Assembly (NCBI GenBank): GCA_023388035.1
Contig: JAEWGY010000032.1
Span: forward strand, 1 to 5,408
From: Bacillota bacterium
GTDB lineage: Bacteria; Bacillota_I; Bacilli_A; Erysipelotrichales; Erysipelotrichaceae
Reading direction: 5' to 3'
DNA length: 5,408 bases
Under the pieces are notes generated by a model, which worked only from the letters and a program-made list of their open reading frames with translations, was not told the origin of the DNA and ran no database searches. The position numbers were made by a program, and so were the translations under genes. Within the stretch, counting starts at the first letter, position 1; each line of letters begins with the position of its first letter. Shown piece after piece: positions 1 to 5,217 of this stretch.

Positions 1-476
1 CTAATAACCTTCCCTTTTAAATTTGGTGGACACATTGAATGATGCTTAATTAAACTAGTTTCATCGCATGAAGCAAAAATATCACCTGGATTTAAATAAT
101 CATTTTCCTTTACTTTAATTTCAGTATCCCATAATTTTTGATCATCAATCGATTTAATATTAGAAGTTGATTCAATAAATGCTCCCTGCTTTTCTTCTAG
201 GGTTTTAAGCGGTCTTAAAACACCATCAAAAATATTAGTAAGAATCCCAGGTCCTAGTAGTGCACTAAGTAAATCACCAGATCCTTCAACAATATCACCT
301 ACCTTAAGTCCTACCGTTGATTCATAAACTTGGATAACCGTTTTTTCATCATTAAGAATAATAACTTCACCCATTAATCGTTTAGATCCTACATAGACCA
401 TTTCATTCATCATGAATTCTTTACTTTTAAGTACTGTTACAACAGGACCGTTAATTGAATAGATCTTTGAACTCAT
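1..476 (-). CDS. atpA: V-type ATPase catalytic subunit A, N-terminal part (runs off left edge)
   Basis: Catalytic subunit of the V-type ATPase head, where ATP is hydrolysed or made at the A/B interfaces. My translation gives 158 codons from an ATG at 476-474, out of the roughly 580-600 usual for the family. Visible motifs are the N-terminal beta-barrel (residues 4-66, with IYSINGPVVTV and EMVYVGSKRLMGEVI), the conserved stretch LGPGILTNIFDGVLRPL (74-90), and then the start of the A-specific inserted 'bulge' domain (about 110 onward). The Walker A loop lies beyond the window, so catalytic residues cannot be inspected. The start overlaps the TGA stop of subunit E as ATGA and has an AGGAG site 7 nt upstream, inside the subunit E gene. 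Translation is therefore probably coupled to E. Subunits B and D normally follow. Identity is very secure; the left end is truncated only by the window. Confidence 0.96.
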   Translation of the reverse strand, partial: MSSKIYSINGPVVTVLKSKEFMMNEMVYVGSKRLMGEVIILNDEKTVIQVYESTVGLKVGDIVEGSGDLLSALLGPGILTNIFDGVLRPLKTLEEKQGAFIESTSNIKSIDDQKLWDTEIKVKENDYLNPGDIFASCDETSLIKHHSMCPPNLKGKVI

Positions 477-1042
477 AATAAATCTCCTAGCATAAAGTTA
501 GAATAATCCTTAAATCTAGCAATTTCATCTTCATAATGATTATCAAGACTTAGATCATATTCAATTCTTTTTTCTTCATTACGATAAATAAAACCACCTA
601 ATTTAATTTTATTATCCTCAATTATTTTATAAGTTGTATTTTGATAGAATTTACCTTCACCTTTTTTAATGTATAATACACCTTCTTTTTCATTAATCGC
701 ACTAAGTTTATTACTTAAATAATCTTTATACTTTTCACTTAGGGTAAAATCTAATAATTGTTTATATACAGTAGTGAATAAATCGGAAACAAGCTCTTTA
801 CGTTTCTTTAATAAATTATTTTTAATATCTAAGGCTGACTTAGACAAAACACTTGTTTCCTTAGCTTTGATTTCACTAAATTCTTCTTCTAAAAAGATCG
901 TAATCTTTTTTAATAGATGATTTTTATAACTATTAATTTTATTATTATATTCAGTCTTTATTTCATTTTCAATAGTTTCTTTTTCTAGTTCAGCCTGCTG
1001 TTTAATATCATCTAAAATAACAGCTAAATATTCATCAGCCAT
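473..1042 (-). CDS. atpE: V-type ATPase subunit E (peripheral stalk)
   Basis: Cytosolic peripheral-stalk subunit that pairs with subunit H/G and holds the A3B3 head against rotation. The 189-residue length fits the family (about 185-205). Residues 10-90 are a charged, Lys/Glu-rich helix with coiled-coil character, ending in the family-like segment KKRKELVSDLFTTVYKQL (79-96). The C-terminal half is a compact globular domain with a conserved LGGFIYRNEEKRIEYDLSLD-like strand-turn region starting at residue 148. The start is ATG at 1042-1040, with a perfect AGGAGG (1053-1048) 5 nt upstream that also contains the stop codon of subunit F. The gene ends in TGA (475-473), overlapping the A start. In Enterococcus hirae ntp, as I recall it, E lies upstream of C; here it sits between F and A. 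Identity rests on length, coiled coil, C-terminal motif and operon context. Confidence 0.93.
   Translation of the reverse strand: MADEYLAVILDDIKQQAELEKETIENEIKTEYNNKINSYKNHLLKKITIFLEEEFSEIKAKETSVLSKSALDIKNNLLKKRKELVSDLFTTVYKQLLDFTLSEKYKDYLSNKLSAINEKEGVLYIKKGEGKFYQNTTYKIIEDNKIKLGGFIYRNEEKRIEYDLSLDNHYEDEIARFKDYSNFMLGDLL
484..488 (-). promoter_or_regulatory. Ribosome binding site of subunit A, inside the subunit E gene
   Basis: AGGAG lies 7 nt ahead of the ATG at 476-474, within the last codons of subunit E (the Leu-Gly of its C-terminus). It fixes the start of subunit A and lets ribosomes enter A directly or re-initiate after the overlapping ATGA. Confidence 0.85.
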
Positions 1043-1047
1043 AATTT

Positions 1048-1053
1048 CCTCCT
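1048..1053 (-). promoter_or_regulatory. Ribosome binding site of subunit E fused to stop of subunit F
   Basis: Minus-strand reading TAGGAGGAAATTATG. TAG is the stop of subunit F, AGGAGG is the full Shine-Dalgarno and ATG starts subunit E 5 nt later. The stop and the ribosome binding site share bases. Confidence 0.88.
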
Positions 1054-1360
1054 ATATCTTTAAACCGATAGCTTCAGAAATGTATGAATCAATAGTTTCG
1101 CCAATTTTAGAATTTAAATGACGATCAGGTATTTCACAAATTAAGGTATCCTTAAGTTCTAATTTATATTTTGAAATAATTTCCGGACAAAGATTAGCAA
1201 TCTTAGTAGTAACTAAAATAATCGCAATTTCCTTATCATTAATTAATTCTTTAAGTTTTTCAATAACTTCTTCCCTTTCATGAACTACCACCGATTCAAT
1301 TCCTGCAAGTCTTAAACCAACTAGTGTATCGGTATTATCGCTTATACAAAAAGCCTTCAT
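1052..1360 (-). CDS. atpF: V-type ATPase subunit F (central stalk)
   Basis: Small central-stalk subunit that binds the D shaft and sits at the base of the head near C; it is called NtpG in the E. hirae naming. The 102 residues match the family (about 100-110). The fold is a Rossmann-like alternation: strand 1 (KAFCISD, 2-8), the characteristic LVGLRLAGI (13-21), a Lys/Glu-rich helix (29-43), the strand IAIILVTTKIA (45-55), and a strand ending in EIPD (76-79), which is the hallmark of the family's fourth strand. The start is ATG at 1360-1358 with AAGGAG only 4 nt upstream, and that site is fused with the TAA of subunit K. It ends in TAG, whose bases form part of the subunit E ribosome binding site. 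Gap to K is 8 nt and to E 9 nt. Confidence 0.95.
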   Translation of the reverse strand: MKAFCISDNTDTLVGLRLAGIESVVVHEREEVIEKLKELINDKEIAIILVTTKIANLCPEIISKYKLELKDTLICEIPDRHLNSKIGETIDSYISEAIGLKI

Positions 1361-1364
1361 AAAA

Positions 1365-1370
1365 CTCCTT
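1365..1370 (-). promoter_or_regulatory. Ribosome binding site of subunit F fused to stop of subunit K
   Basis: Minus-strand reading TAAGGAGTTTTATG. TAA ends subunit K, AAGGAG is the ribosome binding site and ATG starts subunit F after a short 4-nt spacer. Confidence 0.86.
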
Positions 1371-1800
1371 ATAATTTATTGATAATTAAGATAGAAATTA
1401 ATAAACCGTAAATCGCAACCCCTTCACCAAGCACGACGAAGATCATTGCTTTACCGAAGTTTTCAGAATTTTCACTAATTGCTCCAATCGCACTAGAAGC
1501 TGCACTAGATACTGCAATACCAGCTCCTAAAGAAGAGAATGAAGTAGACATTGCTGCAGCAATAAAACCTAAACCTTGAGCTAGTGTACCAGCTAATTCA
1601 CTTGATTCACTAGCTGCATAAGCCTTAGATGCAGCAGTTAATAATAAAATTGTAAAAACACCAACAAAAACTGAAATTTGACTGATTAAACGTCTTTTAA
1701 AACTTTGTTTACTTAAACCCTTCTTAAATACAAAATATAAAGGCATAATAATCAAAGCAACAGCAATTAAAGGTAATAAAATTTCAAATAGATTTAACAT
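1369..1800 (-). CDS. ntpK: V-type ATPase subunit K (membrane rotor proteolipid)
   Basis: Integral membrane proteolipid that forms the rotating c/K ring and carries the translocated ion. The 143 residues show four predicted membrane segments: about 4-26, 38-60, 75-108 (allowing for a long Gly/Ala/Ser-rich helix) and 117-141. The second hairpin is the conserved one: Gly/Ser/Ala-rich SLGAGIAVSSAASSAIGAISE (from residue 90), then FGKAMIFVVLGEGVAIYGLL with Glu126 as the probable ion-binding carboxylate and Tyr131 five residues later. The first hairpin is divergent, has a basic loop (KKGLSKQSFKRR, 26-37) and no membrane carboxylate at the equivalent place. One ion site per four helices is normal for V-type K. 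Gln is absent from the middle of helix 3 and Gly follows Glu126, so the classical Na+ signature is incomplete. Start ATG with AAGGAG at 7 nt, fused to the stop of subunit I. Confidence 0.95.
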   Translation of the reverse strand: MLNLFEILLPLIAVALIIMPLYFVFKKGLSKQSFKRRLISQISVFVGVFTILLLTAASKAYAASESSELAGTLAQGLGFIAAAMSTSFSSLGAGIAVSSAASSAIGAISENSENFGKAMIFVVLGEGVAIYGLLISILIINKL

Positions 1801-1807
1801 AATAATT

Positions 1808-1813
1808 CTCCTT
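1808..1813 (-). promoter_or_regulatory. Ribosome binding site of subunit K fused to stop of subunit I
   Basis: Minus-strand reading TAAGGAGAATTATTATG. TAA ends subunit I, AAGGAG is the ribosome binding site and the K start follows at an optimal 7-nt spacing. K must be made in several copies per complex, and this site has the best-spaced AAGGAG of the fused junctions. Confidence 0.87.
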
Positions 1814-3629
1814 ATAAGTGTAAATATTCAAATTTTTTACCGCCACCTTCATAGTAGCGTGAAAACATTTCATAATATTCTAATCTTAATGTTTGGATTC
1901 CAACAACTAAGCCTTCTAAAGCAATAACAAAGATATTTCCTAGTATTAAAACTAAAATTCCACTAGCACCACCAAACATTTCACTAAGTGTTACAACCAC
2001 TAACATCATTCCTGCATGAGACAGTACAAATCCTCCAACTCTTAAAAAAGAAATAGTATTTGATAGGAATGATAATAATACTTCAAAAACCTCAAAGAAA
2101 GATACTAAAATATAATTTCCCCAACCTTCCTTCGGTTTTAAATCCTTACCACTATATAAATGAATAAGAGGATCTTTAAAGAAGATTACTAACACTGCAA
2201 TGATAATAATTGTAAGTAAAATAATTAATGATAATGAATTTAATGAAGCACTTAACATTAAAAACATTGCACAGATAGCACAGATATAAAGACTTATACC
2301 TGGTAATCCATTGACTCCGAATAATATTTCCGCAAATTGTTTACGTTTGAAATTACGATAAATATTTAAAATCATTGACATGATGATTAGAGCCATTCCA
2401 ATATATAAGGTTGCCATTAGTAAGGTAGAAGTAAAATCAGGATCCATTACATGAATTAATTTACCTCTGATATTAAATAATGATTCATGTATCGGACCTA
2501 ATATTTCCTCATTCCCAAAGACTGATCCATATAAGAAACCAAAAAACATCGAAGTGATACCAATTCTTGAAATGATACCAAATAATTCATTTTTCTTTTT
2601 ATGTTGTAAATAAATTCCCACAAGGAATAAAATCAATCCTTGACCTAAATCACCAAACATAATACCGAATAAGAGTGAATAAGTGATACCTAAAATAATA
2701 GTTGGATCAAAATCATAATAATTCGGTAAAGAATGCATTTTAACAAATAATTCAAAGGGTTTAAAGAACCAATTATTACGTAATAATGTAGGCGGTGTTA
2801 GATCTTTTCTTTGACTTGGATCCTTAATTCTAAAATCCACATCTAAACCCTTAAAACAAGCCTTAAAGTCTTCAACCTTATCTTCCGGTACAAAACCACT
2901 TAAGATATATTTATCATCAAGTACCGCAACATATTCATATAAGGATCTAATTTTATTATTAAGATTACAATATGCATAAATATCTCTTAAACGTTCTTTA
3001 TAATCTTCAATTACTTTATGAACATCAATATTAGGGATATTAATCTCTTCAAAATATAATGAATCTAATAATTTAAGAATTTCACTCACTGTATCCTTAG
3101 AACATACATAGCAAATCCAATAATAGTTACGATTAGAATGTAAAATTGCAGTATCGAATTTCATTCTACTTGTTAAATGTAATTTACGATAACTATCAAT
3201 TGAAATACGACCAAAACCAAAATGTACATATCTAGTTTTATGCAGTTTTTCAAAATCGTAAGCTGATAATGCTTTTAAGGCCTTACGATCATCATCAGTT
3301 AAACTGATGTCCTCATCACTTAGTGATAAATTAACCTTGGCTGAAAATTCTTCAATAAATTCTTCAATCTCTTTAATACTATAGGCCTTATCACTAAGCT
3401 TTTTACCAGCCGGATTTAAACCGATACTATTCGCAAGATTCGATAAATCACTGAGAAAATTCGCAAAGGGATTATCACCTGTAAAAACTACTCCTTCGTT
3501 AGCATCATTGACGATATTAGCAGCTAATTCAGGAACTAATAATTCATTATTAAGAGCTTTTAATAACATATCTTCAAGATGTTCACGATCAGAGCGGGTA
3601 GAAATAAATTTCATTTTTACTATCGCCAC
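1812..3629 (-). CDS. ntpI: V-type ATPase subunit I (membrane stator, a-subunit homologue)
   Basis: Stator subunit that provides the half-channels for ions beside the K ring and anchors the peripheral stalks. It has 605 residues, toward the short end of the family (about 600-700). Residues 1-300 are a soluble arm of mixed helices and strands (with the SGFVPEDKVEDF motif near 244-255). Residues about 308-580 hold around eight membrane segments. Conserved marks are MFGDLGQG (324-331), SNTISFLRVGGFVLSHAGM (523-541) with Arg530 as the essential channel arginine, and the C-terminal block ALEGLVVGIQTLRLEYYEMF (570-589) with Glu572, Arg582 and Glu584. The start is GTG at 3629-3627: AGGAGG lies 5 nt upstream, and the resulting MAIVKMK is the usual beginning of the family. 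The ATG at residue 6 is 20 nt from that site and is unlikely to be used. Stop TAA is fused with the K ribosome binding site. Confidence 0.97.
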   Translation of the reverse strand: MAIVKMKFISTRSDREHLEDMLLKALNNELLVPELAANIVNDANEGVVFTGDNPFANFLSDLSNLANSIGLNPAGKKLSDKAYSIKEIEEFIEEFSAKVNLSLSDEDISLTDDDRKALKALSAYDFEKLHKTRYVHFGFGRISIDSYRKLHLTSRMKFDTAILHSNRNYYWICYVCSKDTVSEILKLLDSLYFEEINIPNIDVHKVIEDYKERLRDIYAYCNLNNKIRSLYEYVAVLDDKYILSGFVPEDKVEDFKACFKGLDVDFRIKDPSQRKDLTPPTLLRNNWFFKPFELFVKMHSLPNYYDFDPTIILGITYSLLFGIMFGDLGQGLILFLVGIYLQHKKKNELFGIISRIGITSMFFGFLYGSVFGNEEILGPIHESLFNIRGKLIHVMDPDFTSTLLMATLYIGMALIIMSMILNIYRNFKRKQFAEILFGVNGLPGISLYICAICAMFLMLSASLNSLSLIILLTIIIIAVLVIFFKDPLIHLYSGKDLKPKEGWGNYILVSFFEVFEVLLSFLSNTISFLRVGGFVLSHAGMMLVVVTLSEMFGGASGILVLILGNIFVIALEGLVVGIQTLRLEYYEMFSRYYEGGGKKFEYLHL

Positions 3630-3634
3630 AGATA

Positions 3635-3640
3635 CCTCCT
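3635..3640 (-). promoter_or_regulatory. Ribosome binding site that sets the GTG start of subunit I
   Basis: Minus-strand reading TAGGAGGTATCTGTG. TAG ends subunit C and AGGAGG is followed after 5 nt by GTG. The nearest ATG in frame is 20 nt from the site, so GTG is the start. Confidence 0.87.
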
Positions 3641-4682
3641 ATATAATTAATAACTTTCTGATCTTATCTGGACTAAGACCATATCTTACACCTTCAATAA
3701 TATCGATAATATTTTGTACTTCTGTTTTAGATAAAAGATTATAAACTACTAAAGCAATATCCTTATCACTAGTGAAAAAGATCTTTGATTTATTATAGTT
3801 ATATAAAATAGTATCTATTACTACCTCAATAGGATCGTCTTTGTAACTATTAAAATCAAAATAGTGAGCATAGGCAGATTCTTTGAGTTTTTCAATTACG
3901 AATTCAGGATTATCACGATTGATAATTTCTGTAAAATCCTTCTTTCGTAAAAAATGAAAGGTTGGATTAATAGTTTCTTTAAGAATATTAGCACTAACTT
4001 TAAAATATTTTTTAAGTCGATAAAGATGACTAAGAGCATGTAGCTCCATTTGAATATGAAAGATGCTCTTTAAATCTTCCTTTTTCTTTGATTTAAAATT
4101 CTTTTCTAATTCAGCTAAAACTATTTCATAATAGTGATTATATAATTCGTGAGAAAAACTAGTTAAATTTAGCTCATCGATCGCAACATTACGATATTTA
4201 CATAATTCTTTATAATAAACACTACGCTTAGCCTCATTACAAAGAGAATTCATATTATCAACAGCAGTGATCTTTTTAAGATCAAAAGGTAGATGAGATT
4301 CAATCATGATCGGCAAGGAACTAATAACTGAATAACGATCACCGCTATAAAAAGATCTAACAACATCAAAGATGATATCAAGTTCACTCGCAAGTGTCAC
4401 CAGCTTAAAACTATAGTCATTTACATCTAAGCTATACTTTAAAACCGTCGACAAACGATGCAATAAATCATTACGAATTAAATTCTCTAATTGACCTCTA
4501 CGAATCGTCTTTTCATTAATTCCAATAAGACAATTCTTAAAGTATGATTCTGATTTTAAATAAAGTACTATATCTGATAAATGTTTTTTATTTAATAAAG
4601 TTTCATAATCACGTAAGCTTAATCGTTTACCAAAAAGAGCTTTAATTTTAGTTGTAACAACATTATCTCTTGCATTAAGCAT
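3639..4682 (-). CDS. atpC: V-type ATPase subunit C (ring-to-shaft connector)
   Basis: Funnel-shaped, all-helical subunit (AC39 / subunit d homologue) that couples the K ring to the D-F central shaft. The 347 residues fit the family (about 320-360). The N-terminus NARDNVVTTKIKALFGKRLS (3-22) followed by DYETLLNKKHLSDIVLYLK resembles the family's 'ARIRAMKSRLLS...DYExLL' opening. The C-terminus TSDKDIALVVYNLLSKTEVQ (304-323) and IIEGVRYGLSPDKIRKLL (328-345) is the most conserved family signature. There are no membrane segments. The ATG at 4682-4680 is preceded directly by an in-frame TAG, so the start cannot be further upstream. It overlaps the end of subunit H by 8 nt (ATGCTTAA). No Shine-Dalgarno lies at normal spacing; the nearest AAGGAG (4707-4702) is 19 nt away. 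Expression therefore probably depends on ribosomes that finish H. Confidence 0.93.
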   Translation of the reverse strand: MLNARDNVVTTKIKALFGKRLSLRDYETLLNKKHLSDIVLYLKSESYFKNCLIGINEKTIRRGQLENLIRNDLLHRLSTVLKYSLDVNDYSFKLVTLASELDIIFDVVRSFYSGDRYSVISSLPIMIESHLPFDLKKITAVDNMNSLCNEAKRSVYYKELCKYRNVAIDELNLTSFSHELYNHYYEIVLAELEKNFKSKKKEDLKSIFHIQMELHALSHLYRLKKYFKVSANILKETINPTFHFLRKKDFTEIINRDNPEFVIEKLKESAYAHYFDFNSYKDDPIEVVIDTILYNYNKSKIFFTSDKDIALVVYNLLSKTEVQNIIDIIEGVRYGLSPDKIRKLLII

Positions 4683-4989
4683 CTAAAATATTATTGTATA
4701 TCTCCTTTAACCATGCATCCTTGTGAGTGTTATAATATTCCTCGATTTTAATCATATTGTCTTTAATAAGCTTAGCTACATTATCTGCATCTTCATTTAT
4801 CAACTTATTCATTTCTGCTTTTCTTTTAGCTAATTTAGCCTTAGCTTCATCCCAAAGTTCTTTTTCCAACTCTTCTTTCTTTTTCTCAATTTGAGTAATC
4901 ACTTCTTTCTTTTTTGAATGAACACTTACAACTTCATTAAAGCATTTTTCATCAAAGTCAATAATATCTTTTATATTACTCGCTTCCAT
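4675..4989 (-). CDS. V-type ATPase subunit H/G (peripheral stalk coiled coil), first gene of operon
   Basis: Probable peripheral-stalk partner of subunit E: named H in archaea, G in Thermus and F (NtpF) in E. hirae, so no single symbol is given. The 104 residues match the family (about 100-120). Residues 24-82 form a highly charged helix (KKKEVITQIEKKKEELEKEL, then AKAKLAKRKAEMNKLI) with the right-handed-coiled-coil look typical of the family, and there is no membrane segment. Sequence conservation is weak in this family, so the call leans on length, composition and first position just ahead of the other subunits. Start ATG at 4989-4987 with GTGGAGGGG just upstream; the predicted transcript begins only about 12 nt before the ATG. 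The last codons overlap the start of subunit C. Trp46 and Trp93 are both encoded by TGG. Confidence 0.88.
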   Translation of the reverse strand: MEASNIKDIIDFDEKCFNEVVSVHSKKKEVITQIEKKKEELEKELWDEAKAKLAKRKAEMNKLINEDADNVAKLIKDNMIKIEEYYNTHKDAWLKEIYNNILDA

Positions 4990-4993
4990 ATCC

Positions 4994-4998
4994 CCTCC
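4994..4998 (-). promoter_or_regulatory. Ribosome binding site of subunit H/G at the very 5' end of the operon mRNA
   Basis: GGAGG within GTGGAGGGG, 4 nt ahead of the ATG (the extended GGAGGGG run abuts the start region). It lies only a few bases downstream of the predicted transcription start, so it fills almost the whole leader. Confidence 0.8.
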
Positions 4999-5007
4999 AC
5001 TTAAAAT

Positions 5008-5036
5008 ATTATACTCCTATTATCATAAAATGTTAA
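5008..5036 (-). promoter_or_regulatory. Sigma-A promoter of the V-type ATPase operon
   Basis: On the minus strand, TTAACA (5036-5031, five of six bases of the TTGACA consensus) is followed by a 17-bp spacer and a perfect TATAAT (5013-5008). Transcription should begin near 5002-5001, giving a leader of about 12 nt. A/T tracts upstream (about 5038-5060) could serve as an UP element for RNA polymerase alpha subunits. The spacing and match are good even allowing for the AT-rich background, and the position just ahead of the first operon gene supports it. No operator or riboswitch fits in the leader. Confidence 0.82.
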
Positions 5037-5140
5037 ATTTTTTCATAATTTTAAAAATTAAAATATTATCTTTTTATTTTTTCTAAAATTATTAATAATA
5101 ATTACAAAAGTAATACATAAAATAATTCATCATTTCCTTA

Positions 5141-5168
5141 TTTACTCATCAATCATTTATAATATAAT
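5141..5168 (+). promoter_or_regulatory. Candidate promoter of hsdS
   Basis: TTTACT (5141-5146, four of six consensus bases) with a 16-bp spacer to TATAAT (5163-5168). Two more TATAAT boxes lie at 5176-5181 and 5182-5187, but neither has a recognisable -35 box at proper spacing. In DNA this AT-rich, chance matches are likely, so the exact promoter is uncertain; a plus-strand promoter somewhere in 5140-5190 is expected from the divergent layout. Confidence 0.45.
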
Positions 5169-5169
5169 T

Positions 5170-5183
5170 TAATTATATAATTA
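5170..5183. repeat. 14-bp perfect palindrome in the divergent intergenic region
   Basis: TAATTATATAATTA reads the same on both strands and overlaps the candidate -10 boxes of hsdS. It could be a dimeric-regulator operator, but it is pure A/T in a pure A/T context and may be chance. Confidence 0.35.
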
Positions 5184-5205
5184 TAATATTCTTCTCATAT
5201 TAAAC

Positions 5206-5210
5206 GGAGG
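5206..5210 (+). promoter_or_regulatory. Ribosome binding site of hsdS
   Basis: GGAGG (in ACGGAGG) with a 7-nt spacer to the ATG at 5218-5220. It fixes the start of hsdS. Confidence 0.88.
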
Positions 5211-5217
5211 ATAATCG

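Noticed and set aside
3612..3614. ATG at residue 6 of subunit I as an alternative start
   Set aside because: The AGGAGG site is 20 nt away from it but 5 nt from the upstream GTG, and the first residues MAIVKMK are typical of the family.
3508..3744. A 78-codon open frame on the plus strand, opposite the subunit C/I junction
   Set aside because: It is antisense to two secure genes, crosses their junction, has no convincing ribosome binding site and no recognisable domain.
1..4989. F-type ATP synthase operon instead of V-type
   Set aside because: The set contains subunit I with the SFLRVGGFVLSHAGM arginine motif, a four-helix K, subunit C of the AC39 family and an A subunit with the V-type N-terminus; these do not occur in F-type operons.
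5047..5059. AATTTT-A-AAAATT dyad upstream of the ATPase -35 box as a regulator site
   Set aside because: It is simple A/T sequence better explained as an UP-element-like tract; no further support is visible.
5101..5114. Inverted repeat ATTAC-AAAA-GTAAT as an operator or terminator
   Set aside because: The 5-bp stem is too weak for a terminator, there is no convergent gene end here, and short A/T-rich dyads are expected by chance in this region.
4990..5217. Small gene, riboswitch, structured RNA, CRISPR or transposon remnant in the intergenic gap
   Set aside because: No open frame with a ribosome binding site, no GC-rich stem, no direct repeats and no terminal inverted repeats were seen; the gap is explained by two divergent promoters.
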